Assembly: GCA_016490735.1 (NCBI GenBank)
Contig: JAEMWC010000133.1
Coordinates: forward strand, 273,501-337,500
DNA length: 64,000 nt
Direction of reading: 5' to 3'
From: Pachyseris speciosa
Lineage: Eukaryota > Cnidaria > Anthozoa > Scleractinia > Pachyseridae
The translations under genes and the position numbers were made by a program. Under the pieces are notes generated by a model. That model worked only from the letters and a program-made list of their open reading frames with translations, ran no database searches and was not told the DNA's origin. This document shows positions 42,961 to 54,355 of this stretch, one piece after another; the stretch's first letter is position 1; each line of letters starts with the position of its first letter.

Positions 42961-43818
42961 ATTACACGTTTCCGAGTTGTTGTTTTTTTAAAAACAAGTC
43001 AACTTTCAAGGATAAGAGGCTGCATACGTATAGACCACCAGCAACACCAACTGAACAGCTAAGAAATAAGCCTGCTGCCTTAGAAAACCAAAGAACCGGC
43101 ACTTGAAATGCCATTTGGGTAGTTCACAAGTGAGTCAAGCACCAGCAATACCAGCCCCATTGAAGTCTAATGTCACTTGGATGCTACATCTTTGAGCATC
43201 ATTTGCACACAACAATCTATTACTCTACTGTAATGAACAATCAAGTGGTAAACGAAACAAGTAAGCTGTGATAATTTCCAAGGCCATATTTTGTTGCCAG
43301 TACTTTCAAGCCTAGAAATGCCACCAGATACTACTTCTACCGTCTACATATCCTTATTTATGTTGCATCGGAATCAAGACGATAGAAGCCAACGATAGCT
43401 TTAACTATAACGCCGCCAGCAGCCATTTCGTTTCCCCTCCAGGACCATTATAGATTTATGACTCGTGGCCTTCTATTGAAGAACGCGTTTACAGATATCT
43501 GAGGGTCAAACGTCTCAAATTTTACATGGTTAATTTTTAATACACTTATTAGAAACTCAGCGTGATAGTTCCGATCTAAACACAATCCTAAACGAATAAA
43601 TACTAGCTAAAGGAAAAAAGGTTAACGCAATAACTTTTAACCGAAAAAGGCTATCAACAATGAATTTAAAACCAATATCAATGCCAAAAGCCTTTTGTCA
43701 GTTGTCAGTAAAACCGACTTTAAATGTCAGTTGTCAGTTAAATTTTCGGCTACTTGTCAGTTGTCAGTTGTTTTTTTTGGCCGTTTTTCAGTTGTCAGTT
43801 AACCCCATCCAGACCCTC

Positions 43819-44189
43819 TTGGACAGTATTGCGCACGAGCATTCCATTATTTGTAGACAGTTATTTGTAGGTCACGTGGTAGGCTCTGGGTCAATGAAAA
43901 GGAAGGGAAAAAGTATCGAACTTGTTGTTGTTTCATTGAATTCATTTAACTTTTCTCGGAAACGCCGTTGCACCACACCGAAAGGTTAGTGCTGATGGAC
44001 AAATGTTTCCTTTTTTTAGGTTTTCTCTTTCTCTGAGCTCCTTTCTTTCACTATTTTGTTCAGATTTTCAATTATGCGTCGTAGAGTTTTTAATAAAACA
44101 ATTATTCTACCCGGGCTTGCTGGATCGTGCTACGGGCCTCGTTGGTTATTTATCACTTCACATCCACTGCGCCCTCGTAGAATAATATT
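43819..44189. other. spacer
   Basis: No recognised feature between element D and the GPCR promoter relic. Confidence 0.4.
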
Positions 44190-44782
44190 CTAAAATATTC
44201 AATCAATTTTTTATACATAGCTCACCTGATATTTGTACGTAATATCAAAATAGCTTCATTTACTCTGCAATTGGACCAAACTGTAATCAAGTTATGTGAT
44301 AGTTAGAGCTCTGATAAATTCTAAAAACAAGTGATATCTAGAGCTACAAATAGGCACAAATTGATGTCTATATGGTGGTATTTGTGAGCTTGTAAATTCC
44401 TATGAGGGACAAGTGGAAAATAAATTCAATACAAAATGTTTAAATCTCTCGTAGACACTGATTCAATTAATGTTCTCGCAGGAGGACAAGTGGCCTCTTG
44501 AACTATCTGCCACTACTTTTTTGTCCTGCATTAATTGAGTGCATCATAAATTGTCCATGAACATCAGATGTCTCAGTGGTCAGAAAAGCACATGTGAAAG
44601 GAGATTAAAGTTCAACGAACTCAATATCTCACACTTTATTGACTTCGTTTTAGTTAGAACTTATTCAAGTGATACAGGCCGCGCAGTGTTTTTGGCGAAA
44701 TCGATACGCGAGCAACTGCCGTCTTAAGTTCACACAGGCGATGCGGTCTTCGGTCTTGTCTTTCTGCCCTTCAAGATTAGTG
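44190..44782 (+). pseudogene. GPCR promoter/5'-UTR relic without a receptor
   Basis: Aligns with 31995-32640 through AATCAATTTTTTATACATAG, ATATCAAAATAGCTTCATTT, CTGCATTAATTGAGTG, GCACATGTGAAAGGAGATTAAAG and CCCTTCAAGAT. Where the receptor ATG should follow, the sequence switches to low-complexity text. The receptor body has been deleted, and block X (normally downstream) resumes at about 45190. Confidence 0.7.
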
Positions 44783-45895
44783 TTGTATTGTATTTTTGTA
44801 TCCGTTTGTATTTCCATTCTTTTTATTTCGCCTGTTTTTATTAGTTCTTCTTTTTCCCATTTTCCCATTTGTTTTTTTTCCGTTTTGGTGACTGCGCACT
44901 CCGCACTTCGTATTTTAGGAGCAACTTAACTACACAAGATTTTGTCAGGACGTCGTGGTATTACAGTACATTCCTGAGGTTATTATATTTCCGTGAACTT
45001 TGGTGCAGGTTCTTTTCTCATGTTCACTCAAGAGATCTACGTTTCCAAGGGGACAGTGTCCCCTTACGGGATTACCGAGGAAGGCTGGGTCACATTAGAG
45101 ATAGCAACACTGATTTTAAATTCCTTTTGTTGAATATTTATGAAGTAACACGAGAAACAAAACGGTAGAATTTGATGCCAATACCGGTGTTAGCCCCACT
45201 TGTTAACTCATATAACGCTTGAAATGCACTTTTCATGATCCCTCCATCAAAGCCAGGTACATACATACATATACTTTATTTCAACTCGAATTATCAGAGT
45301 TGCTCTATTGAGCTTATGTCTTCGAGAAAGAAAAAAAAATTCATAAAACAATTAAAATAACACTCGATTAATTAAAACGTTTACATGCTAAAATTTCGTA
45401 TTCTTTAAGGCTATCTTAAAATCTAGTAGAGATGTCATTTGTCTCATACCGTCTGGGAGCAAGTTCCAAAGTTTTGCAGTGAGCTTGGTATCAAATGCAC
45501 TGTAGTCCATAATTTGTAGTTCTTGGTAAGGTCAGCATGTTCTTTCCTCTTAATGAGTAACTGAAGCTACGAGGAACAAACAGGTCTTTCAGATACCCAG
45601 GATACTTAGAAATAAATAAGCTTTTGAAAGCTACCATGAGCATTTTGTGGAGCCTTCACAATTCTTTTCATTTTCCAATAGCTGCGATGACGATCAAGTT
45701 AACTTTTACTGAGTCGCTGACGCTCTTGGTAAACAGCATTGAGGTTCGGTAAGGACAGTTCAGTTCTGTTGTCTTTTCGGGGTTTATCCTAAAATGCGGA
45801 GTGCGTAGTCACCAAAAAAATGTGAAGAAGGCGAAATAATAAAAACAGACTTAATAAAAAGGATAGAAATACAAACGGACACAAAAAATACAATA
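44783..45895. repeat. inverted repeat pair around GPCR spacer
   Basis: Sequence 44783-44920 (TATTTTTGTATCCGTTTGTA...TTTTGGTGACTGCGCACTCCGCA) recurs inverted at 45795-45895 (TGCGGAGTGCGTAGTCACC...TACAAACGGACAC). Either the TIRs of an element of about 1.1 kb that carried block X, or an inverted duplication. Confidence 0.6.
45256..45660 (-). mobile_element. CR1/L2-like LINE 3' fragment
   Basis: The minus strand reads the end of ORF2 (LWNLLPDGMRQMTSLLDFK), a short 3' UTR with AATAAAG and a (TATG)n tail at 45256-45272. Similar C-terminus and tail to the LINE at 25.5-28.6 kb but 5' truncated to about 400 bases. It is inserted in block X. Confidence 0.7.
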
Positions 45896-46054
45896 CAAAA
45901 TAGAAATAAAATACAAAAATAAAGAGGAAACTGAATATTGTACTCTCATAAGAACCCCCAAACCATAATTTGTGTCATTTCGAATTCGGAGTGCACTTGT
46001 GGGCCACCGTACGTTCCCCGTTCCCGGTTGCCGGTTCTCGATTTCCGGTTCCTG

Positions 46055-46215
46055 TTCCATGTTCCCCTCTCCCCTCTCCCCTCTCCCCTCTCCCCTCTCC
46101 CCCTCTCCCCTCTCCCCTCTCCCCTCTCCCCGTTCCTCGTTGTCCGCTTCCCAGTCCCCGTTACCCAGACCCCCTCGTTCCTCGTTTCCCGTTCCCCGTT
46201 CAATGTTCTCCGTTC
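46055..46215 (+). repeat. (CCCCTCT)n and related pyrimidine repeat
   Basis: About nine units of CCCCTCT at 46065-46131, then GTTCCCCGTTCCTCG-type degenerate repeats. The long open frames on both strands here are low-complexity artefacts. Confidence 0.9.
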
Positions 46216-46339
46216 TCTGTTCTCCGTTCCTCGTTATCTTCGTACGTGAAATCAACATCGTAGTAACTTCTACTTTATGATTGGCTCAGTTGCATTTCGT
46301 TTGCAAGAATTTTATTACTGTGGAGATAACTAACGCTAC

Positions 46340-46378
46340 GAAAGCAAGGGGTTTTTTTTTTGTTGTTGTTGTTTGTTG

Positions 46379-46409
<31 letters not shown>

Positions 46410-46412
46410 TTT
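46340..46412 (+). repeat. (TTTTG)n microsatellite
   Basis: T-rich run, GTT triplets and six TTTTG units. No gene. Confidence 0.85.
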
Positions 46413-46660
46413 CAGAAAATCAAAATCTAGACAACGGATTCCTAGTATTTTGGTGAAATCCAAAAACGGATCATGAAACGTCCATAAAATCCACACTCCG
46501 CGCGGATTCTTCAAATTAAATCCAAATCCGGATTTTGAGATTAACCACCTGAGCGTTTTTTTTTTTTCGGAAAGGATCCCAAAAAAGTATTTTTGACAAG
46601 CGGTTTCCGTGCAAAAATGGTACACAACAATTACCGTACATGGCCGTCTGACTGAACCGT

Positions 46661-49099
46661 TTGTTCGCGGTCCTTGTTCGCGCCATTGACGATGACGATC
46701 GTCATCATTCTACACGAAAAAGGTACTTTACAGCAATTCTAGGCACTTTTCCTACGGCTAAAAAACTTGAGTGCAAAATTACCCTTGAAACCGTTGAAAG
46801 TCGTCGATTTGTAACTAAGCAGGCATGTTTTTATCAGCGAATCCAAGAAGATTATAAGTTTTCAACTGCACTGGATCCTGTTTCGATTTCTCCTCCATCT
46901 GCAAGGTGGAAGGTTATTGGCAAGAACACAGATGTAGCCGTACCGATCGTGACCGAGAGCACCATTAAAGACTATCAAAAAGTTAAGTATGCTGGAGGAA
47001 AAGGGCCGAGTACAGAAAGGCTTACCGATTATTCTCTTCGAGAAGAATAATGTCAGTGAAAGCTATGGAAGCTAGTGAACATTCTGGCGTTATGTATGTG
47101 AAAGCTATGATTCTGAAATCATATACAGGGAGTGTTTCTAGACCTGCAACTATCCTTTTTGCTAACAATATACCTGTAAAAGTATATTGTCAATGTGCAA
47201 TTGGAAAAAGTGGACTGTGTTGCCATGTGATAGCCCTGTTAATTGAACTTAATTATTATCGTGACAACAAGAATCTCTATCTCAACATGTCATGCACTGA
47301 GAAGATTCAGAAATGGCATAAGAAGGGAAACTCGGTGACCAAAAGAACAGCGACACAAGTTAAGTTAAAATAACTTAGAAATTTACGCGGAGCAAGAAGA
47401 GATATGAAGAAAGTCAGGGCGAAGAAAAAGGTTGTGAAGCCAAGTGATGGTACCAGTGACTACAGTGACTGGTATGAGAGAGATGTTTTGGAAATGGAAG
47501 GGAAGGTGAAGGCCAAACTTGATACCATAAAACCTAGCGTTGAAAGTCATTTTTTCTCAGTCTTGTCTCAGCACAAAAAAAGTCGGGCTTATTTCTACAT
47601 CTAAGATACAAGGCTGAATAAAAAAACAAGCTGGTAGTGAATATGATGAAGACGTGTTGAAACCAAGCTTCGGAGAGAGTACAGAGGCTGTTTTGAGACC
47701 AAAATGTGACGCACCTGAATCAAACAATGTCTCGACAAAGGTTAATAAGTGTAACCAAACAGCAACCCAGCCTCCTTCAAAGAATTAGTAACTACGTCCC
47801 TGTTGATCAGTGCACTAATGACTGGAGGGCTCTAAGAGTTGGAATAATCACTGCCAGCAAAGTTCCGGCATTACTTGGATTCTGAGGGATAAAGGAATTT
47901 GACAGTGCTTGGTTTGCACTAAGGAATAATATTGACGAAAGTATGTTGAACCCCAGAAGATCTAAATTGCCAAACTTTATCAGAGGAAAGCAAGAAGAAA
48001 TAAATGCTCTTGTCTGACGACTTTGGCTTCTACATTAGCGAGTGTGGATACTTTAAACAACCCAGGGATAAAAGGTTTGGTGCAAGCCCGGATGGAGTGA
48101 GCTCTGGAGAACCGGAATTCTTGGTTGAAATTAAGACTCGCTCCCTGCCAAATAAAAGTCAGCTAGCAAAGTTAAAGCAAGAAGAGACTGAAGCAAAACT
48201 AAAAGCTGCTCAAACTCCACTAACACAAGTTAGTATAGCGAAATTTAATATTTTCCTGTTTTTAATTCTATGGACACCCATCTTCACTAAAGTGCCAATG
48301 CAGGGTTCAAAAACTAAGGGCGCGATCCATTTGGTCAAAAATTCCGGAATTTTCGGTTCCGAGGTAAATGGAACGGTAATTTCCGGAAAGTTCATCTCGA
48401 AAATTTTGGTCAACCTCTCGAGGTTGTCCATTTTCCCGAAATATCGGAATTACCGGAAATTTTCTGTTCCATTTGGCATTTCATTTCGGTGAGACGCTCG
48501 GCTCCCCCCAGTTTCCTTTGCTGTCAGATGTCGAAGGCAAGATGGCGGAATCTGCGTTTGCCAATGGGACGAGACCGGTTTACTGAAGTGGAAAAAATCG
48601 TTCCATTTGACACCTGAGTATTTCGGAAATTCTAACCGAAATTTTTGCGCAAATGGATCGCGCCCTAAACAAGCTAGTGGTAACCTAAATGATTACCACA
48701 TACAATGAAGTTAACATTTTAATGTGCACTTTCTCTTTATTTCAGATCACAGGGAGTCACCTAGTCCAGTGCCACTTGCAAATGGAATGCACGGAAACAT
48801 CATTAAATTACTTGATGTCCTATGTTCCAGAAAACAAAGCCACAGCTTACTTTCCTGTTTCTAAAACTCATGTTTTGACTGAAATTATGCTTGAGTTGTT
48901 GGTACATATGTATGACAAGAAGCCCTTGTCAGACCCCTGGGCATATTTTGAACATCAAAGCCTTGTGAAACTAGGAAAGAAGCCTGAAGGCATAGTGCCT
49001 AATTTTGAAAATACGCGACATTTTCGATCCTGGGTTAACTCTCAAGCAAAGTTAATTAGGCCCGTAAGTTTTAGCAGACCTTGGCCAGGAAAAGTCTAA
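46661..49099 (+). pseudogene. SWIM zinc finger plus YqaJ-type nuclease protein
   Basis: Reads across several frames. The first two blocks are at 46661-47050 and 47050-47373; the second contains a SWIM finger (YCQCAIGKSGLCCHVIALLI, pattern CxC...CxH). A basic linker follows (47404-47604). The YqaJ nuclease comes next: DWRALRVGIITASKVPALLG, RGKQEEINAL, GASPDGVSSGEPEFLVEIKT, keeping the Asp and Glu-x-Lys of the lambda-exonuclease-like fold. The last block starts at a likely acceptor (TTTATTTCAG at 48744) with HLVQCHLQMECTETSLNYLM and ends at 49097. It is broken by a stop after LLGF near 47890, a frameshift near 48015 and a 348-base MITE. Role in the transposon: probable accessory nuclease. Confidence 0.75.
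48318..48665. mobile_element. PIF/Harbinger-type MITE inside YqaJ gene
   Basis: Termini GGGCGCGATCCATTTG and CAAATGGATCGCGCCC, flanked by TAA on both sides (48315-48317, 48666-48668). The interior is rich in TTCCGGAA and ATTTCGG motifs. 348 bases, no coding sequence. Confidence 0.9.
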
Positions 49100-49608
49100 A
49101 TTTAAGATCCAAGGTAGACTACTGCATAGCTGTACACATTGTTGCAATAATATCTGTACACATAAATGTTTACATTAGTAATTAGAAATTTCAGGAAATA
49201 TCTGGACTCCCTGAATGGTTTGGATTGATTACAAAATTCTGAAGTGTAGGGATTTTTTTAGGTCAAGGATTTTCTGATTTTAGGGAAGAGTAAATAAAAC
49301 ATGTTTTCCACATGCAGGGTAAAGATATATATTCGTTTTTGAATTGCCCAATTAGAAACAAAAACACAGTGTACATTTTAGATCTCTATAATAAATAAGA
49401 AGCTGAACAGGTTGTATCAAGTTCATCACTGTTTACAGCCAATCAAAACTTGTCTAATGGACCTAAATGAAAAATGAAAGTGGTACAGTTGCACCATGAG
49501 ACACTTCCCTTGACTTTGATTTTGTTGCATCTTGCGCACAGATGGGGGGAAACAACATGTTTACAATATTACCCAGCACTTTGTATACACATCCCAGAAG
49601 GTCAAACT
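49100..49608. other. convergent intergenic region of the transposon
   Basis: AT-rich; contains AATAAA-type signals on the plus strand (near 49292). No gene is recognised. Confidence 0.4.
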
Positions 49609-51047
49609 CTATTCTTGGGCCAGCAAGCATTCAAAATTGTAATTTTCATTGTATATTCGTAGCGTGGCCACATCAAAGTTCTTTGCTATATCAGTCTCTT
49701 CATACTGTGCATCAAATTTCATTGGAGGGCGGTTGTGGCACAAACCTTTGGCATGACATAAGTCTTCGATTCCAAACCCTTTATCTGTAAGCACTGTAGC
49801 ACCTTTGTCTTGTATCATATCCAGCACTCCACAGTCTGCAGTTAAGTCATTATCAGTGACTGACCCTGCATATGTGTCAGTACACATTACAAGACTGCCA
49901 AATTCCTGTTTTGCCAGCGTCATGGTTCTTGTATGTACTAAATGTTGCATTGCTGATGTCAAAGTTTTCTGGTGAAGCAATCCAGTTCTCTGTGCAGTCT
50001 CCCAGCAACACTGTGTCCTGGAAACCAGATGCATAAAAATCCAGCGGTAAAAGAGAAAGCACCTCTCCAGGGCAAGGACTTAGGTCTACCTGATCAAACA
50101 GAGTTGACAGAAAAACACCGCATGCTGTAAAGATTCTGGATTGAGTTGAAACACTGGTGCCTGTCATGTATCCAACAATACCAAGGTGAAGTGCATGTCT
50201 GCATACTGTCATAAAGCACAACAACTCAGTTCTTTTTGTCAACTTTCTCTGTTGGTGAGTTTTACAATCAGGGTACATAATAGCAGGTATGTAGGGCTCA
50301 ACACAAGCAAACAGGCAATCAAAGTCTTCAACAGATAGGCCAGTCATGTAGAAAAACTGCTTTGGATTCTTTTTCAAGCATTTGTAGGAAACCCTCCTTT
50401 TCTTTACCTTGCTGCCTTCTGACTGTTGTTGCACACACCGTTTTGTACACTCTATTTTGCTGACTGGGGTTGTTTTGTTTGTTACCTTACGCTCAGCAAA
50501 CTCAGGTGCACATGGCAAATCTGGAAGATCATTTAAGTTATCGCGTTCCCCTTTGCTCCAGTGAGCAGAGCAAATGAAATCCCGTTTTAAGTCAATTCCT
50601 TTGTTTTTCAGAATTTTGTTATACTCACGCCGTTTCTAGGGGCAGTCTGCGATTTCGTTTAGTCTGTAATACATGTACTTCAAGTCCTTATTTTTAGTGC
50701 GCCAGGAATTAGTGCAGAGCGTAGCAGCACAATGTCAGTGCTCTTGACTTGACTTGACTTTTGAAGACTCGTGGCTTCCCGTCCTCTAAGCTTGGTAAGT
50801 CCTCTAAGTTCAGTCTTTTGCCACCCGACCAGTGCTTTGAGCAGATGACCTGCTTCTTAAAATTTACATCTCTTTCTGCTTTCCCAGCACTTCTAAATAA
50901 ACATCCTGTACCGTCTATGGTGAAGAACCCACTTTGGTTAAAGTGTAGTACTCTACATTTAGAATTTTCCACGAGTTTCTGCGGTAGTTATTAGCACAAG
51001 ACCAGTGCCAACCTGCACGAGCAGTCTTCCCATTTTTCGCAGCCATC
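49609..51047 (-). pseudogene. THAP-domain DDE transposase (HARBI/ISL2EU type)
   Basis: Minus strand. A first THAP-like module (50972-50770; FKKQVICSKHWSGGKRLNL) is followed by a second, better preserved one (about 50735-50525; LCTNSWRTKNKDLKYMYYRL, one in-frame stop, then REYNKIL and DFICSAHWSKGERDNL). A DDE_Tnp_4-type catalytic domain follows: DCTENWIASPENFD, STYKNH, TYAGSVTDNDLTADCGVLD and LTDKGFGIEDL. A frameshift joins 50518-49877 to 50034-49609. Three acidic positions typical of the DDE triad are visible. The C-terminus is abnormal after VATLRIY. It would cut and join element ends; disabled here. Confidence 0.8.
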
Positions 51048-51060
51048 TTGAAATTTTGAT

Positions 51061-52071
51061 TTGAGGAAAAAGTCCGCAAAAATTCGGTAGTGCCAGGTCC
51101 CCACGCGGTATGAAATCACGCAATTGCTGTTAGTTTGTGCGTTTTGATTTTTTTCTGTACTGGTTATGCCAAGTCTTACACCTGGTGTTGTTTATGAGGT
51201 TGTACTATTTTAGGAGGCACTGAGACAAAAAATACGGGATACAAGACATGCGAATAGGGCCAATACCGATAGTTAAAACCGCAAATGAGTACATGAATAT
51301 CTCTTGCATCAAAATATTTTTCCTTTTAATGGGAGACATTAATTATTCCTGAGCAGTTTTAATTTACAGGCGACATATTCGTCTCTTGAACAATCAAAAC
51401 GTCTAGATGAATTATTTGAAACGTTCTAATATTCATTTAAACACTACGGAAGATGGCGGGAAACTTAATTTACAGTGATAGTTGACTGTGATAGCTGAGT
51501 AGACAGGCAGCCATGCTCAAAATTACATGATATTTTGACTTGTAGTCCCTATAGGCTAATATTACTGATATTCATCGGCTTTAAATATACTGACGTATGA
51601 TTGGACAGTCTTTAAAGCCGCGACTTTATCGAAATTGGGGTATGAAAATCATTATATTGCTATCATGGCTTATTACGCGAGAATGAACTTATTAGCGTGT
51701 ATATGTTGACAAGTTGACAAGTTAACGAGTAATTCACAAAAAGAGATTGACACAGAAATTGCTCACTGACTTAAAATCACTGAATTGCTTTTTTCAGAAG
51801 TCCGCTGTATAAATAACTGACTTCGTTTACTCGATCCAACACTGACTTGTGTAAATAAGTACATTGTTTTGATTTGCGCTGCCTATATGTTGGCCCTATT
51901 TGTGGTCGTACATTTACAGTATATGCATAAGCTGAGTTGTATTCGATCACGCGGAAAAAAACACTTGTGAGGAGAGGTGACGATGCTGTCACTCACATTA
52001 ATTGGCTTCTTGTCATGTTAAGATAGCCTTGAGCTCGGGATTGCTGGCCAAAGCCGACCATAGACTGTACC
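51061..52071 (+). promoter_or_regulatory. 5' region of GPCR 2
   Basis: The proximal part contains ACGCGGAAAAAAACACTTGTGAGGAGAGG, related to the block upstream of the other receptors. The rest is AT-rich with no recognised element. No convincing TATA box. Confidence 0.35.
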
Positions 52072-53000
52072 ATGAATTCCTCACGGGGAAACTTAAGTGA
52101 CTGGCCGTTGAACGTCTCCTTAGAACACTGCTCACTTTCCTTAGCGCAGGGCGTTTCTCTGGTCATAACCAATGTTATGGTGTGTGTCTTAGGAACACTT
52201 GGCAATTTATTGGTTTGCGTAGCCATTGCAACAACTCCTCACCTTCGACGGAGCTCAAACTACATTCTTTTCAGTTTGGCAATCGCTGATTTGATCGTCA
52301 CGATAGCATCTGAGCCATTTCTTGTCGCAATCATCAGCAAAATCACATTCTACAATGCCTGTGCAACAAAGCTGGAATCCTATATATAATTTTTTCTAGA
52401 CTTTCGTGTTCCGCTTCCATCGCACACATGGCAATCATCAGTTTGGATCGCCTTCTCGCCGTTGTGTTTCCTCTTCGGCACAAAATCATCATGAATGACT
52501 TCGGTCTAAAAACGATGTTGATAGTGTCTTGGGTCCTCCCAACCGTGATTTCGACTTTGAGCGGTGTTCTACCAGCGTCCTTTTCAAGAGATTTTCTGTC
52601 GACAGGTTCATTTGTCCTAGGCTACTTCATTGTTATACTGTCTTACTCATTGGTAGTGGTATTCTTGTTCAAAGTTAAGAAGAAAAGAAGACAGTTAAAT
52701 GCTCGACCACTGTCTACGGGAATACAATCCCGAGAAGTGCGTGTTGCTGTCACGTTGGCCATTGTCGCGGGCATTTTTACTGTTTGTTGGTTGCCTTTGA
52801 TGATTGCCTTTTTCGTCCCCGGTAAACTGCTGCTCAAGCCGAATGGCCCTGCACATATGTGGCTCCGGACTTTGGCGCTTTCAAACTCTGCCATGAACTT
52901 TTTCATTTACTCCGCGAGAATCCGGGAATTTCATAACGCATACGTCACGATATTTCGAAAACTCAGTCGCCTTGTAAGGGTTAACTCAGGAACTACCTAA
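52072..53000 (+). pseudogene. class A orphan GPCR 2, disrupted by a 2-base frameshift
   Basis: The first frame (52072-52389) holds the N-terminus, TM1 (GTLGNLLVC), TM2 (FSLAIADLIVT) and loop 1, then stops at 52387. The second frame (52428-53000) resumes in TM3 with SLDRLLAVVFPLRH and runs through CWLP (TM6) and NSAMNFFIY (TM7). The break lies in CCTATATATAATTTT near 52380, where one extra TA dinucleotide relative to the paralogues accounts for the shift; everything else is intact. It shares the missing TM7 Pro and the loop 2 without Cys. It could be a young pseudogene, a null allele or a sequencing error in a TA run. Confidence 0.85.
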
Positions 53001-53436
53001 ATAATCATGTCAGGAAATCAGGGTTTTATTGGGTTTTCATCCACTTCTAGGTAAATCAATGATGCCTGTTTGGTGTAAAAGACGGACCAAGTAGCGATAA
53101 CTTTAATCTTTAAAGGCTTCTAAATTATCATTGGTGATAACTGAATTTAACTTTTAAATAAATCTATAGCATTTCCAGCAACTTCCACAGGAGTGGTACG
53201 GTTTGTGGTGGATTCCTTTCATATTTCCTTTTGGGTGTGTAGATAATTTATTCTACAAAGGGTGAACAGTACCTTCGTGGGATTCTTAGCTTTGAATTTT
53301 TGTTTAGCCGGTAACTGAATTCGTGTGGAATTGATTCTAAGTCTAATAACAGATTCAAAGGCATTTAACTCGGTGCCACATTGTGCTTACTACAAATATA
53401 TTAATCCAAACAATTTGTTACAGTTCTCCATCACAG
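53001..53436. other. spacer downstream of GPCR 2
   Basis: No recognised feature. The 3' flank is not clearly similar to the 33611-33790 block. Confidence 0.35.
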
Positions 53437-53710
53437 CCGGATGGCACAACGGCGAGAGCACTCCGAGTGCTCTCAGGGAATTGAACCCTGGCCATATTGG
53501 TAGAGACGGCGTCTCCACCAATGTGGCCAGGGTTCGATTCCCGGACGCAACGTCATGTGTGAGTTGAGTTTGTTGTTGGTTCTCTTCTCTGCTCCCGAGA
53601 GGTTTTTCTCCGAGTACTCTGGTTTTTCCCTCTCCCCAAAACCTGCTGACTTCGATCCGGAATGCTCGAACATTTAAACATGAGCCCTTGGCTTGGGAGA
53701 TTGGGCAGCC
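53437..53710 (+). repeat. tRNA-derived SINE
   Basis: A-box-like TGGCACAACGGCGAGAGC at 53442 and a good B box GGTTCGATTCC at 53530. Between them is a hairpin (GAACCCTGGCCATATTGGT against ACCAATGTGGCCAGGGTTC), so the tRNA-like head has been enlarged by an inverted copy. The body follows with GCTCCCGAGAGGTTTTTCTCC. Confidence 0.65.
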
Positions 53711-53731
53711 ACTCCTCACGCTAACAAACCT

Positions 53732-54355
53732 AAGGCTATGTCTACACTATACCGGATAGCTCATGCGCAGGCACAAAATCATATCGGATAGGGCTTCTGT
53801 TCACAAAGGGACGCTGATTTCGGCGTGGTTTTTACAACGGAGAGACGCTGCGCCGCTGCGCCGCTTCCATCTTGAAAGTGAATCGTCACGTATCGGATAG
53901 GTTTTCGTACCACTCTTTGGCATCGTGTGAACAGGTTCCGAACCGCAGCGGAGGTCAATAACTCGGGGGGAGGATTAGATTCCACAAGATGGCGGCCTTG
54001 CCGCTGTTTTTGATTGTCAGGATATCGTTCTAAAATAAGTTCTTTTTAATTATCCTTCCAACTAAGACCCTCGTACTCACATTTATACTTGTACACGAAC
54101 GCACATTGGAGAAGAAGATCCAACTCATCGACCGTCCACGAAAAATCTTTGGTCGCCATGTTGAAAGCGCGGGAAAATACACCGCTGTACAGCGTAGTCA
54201 ATTAGCCTCAAGTCCTCTTCGTCCAACCCTTCGGTGCAATCCGTTAGCCCGTGTGAACGACTTGTTTCAATTCTGGGGCGTTTCTGTTCATACTATGCCG
54301 GAGTGTTTTTCATGTCGACACGAAAAACGGCTCGGCATAGTGAAGACATAGCCTT
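53732..54355. mobile_element. TIR element, about 620 bases
   Basis: Ends AAGGCTATGTCTACACTATACCGG and CTCGGCATAGTGAAGACATAGCCTT are inverted repeats. The interior is GC-richer than its surroundings (GCGCCGCTGCGCCGC). No transposase. It directly follows the SINE. Confidence 0.7.

Larger units (their letters stand above)
41584..43818. mobile_element. 2.2 kb TIR element family D with TGTCAGT iterons
   Basis: Ends GAGGGTCTGGATGGGG and CCCCATCCAGACCCTC, flanked by TTGGAC on both sides (41578-41583, 43819-43824). Just inside each end, TGTCAGTTGTCAGTTAA and shorter forms are repeated, three clusters at 41609-41696 and about five at 43696-43804, all in the same orientation. The interior holds a decayed minus-strand gene and a nested family F MITE. 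This is the largest of the iteron-type elements here and the best candidate for a carrier of coding content. Confidence 0.8.
46620..51060. mobile_element. ISL2EU/PIF-like DNA transposon, decayed, two convergent genes
   Basis: A plus-strand SWIM/YqaJ-type gene (46661-49099) faces a minus-strand THAP/DDE transposase (51047-49609), with about 500 bases between their ends. A transposase paired with a YqaJ-nuclease protein is, to my knowledge, the layout of ISL2EU-type elements. I could not find the terminal inverted repeats with certainty, so the outer limits are approximate. A Harbinger-type MITE interrupts the first gene. Confidence 0.7.

Noticed and set aside
45851..46280. Long open frames on both strands rich in Pro/Leu/Ser or Gly/Glu/Arg
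   Set aside because: They are translations of the CCCCTCT and GTTCCC repeats and carry no independent coding signal.
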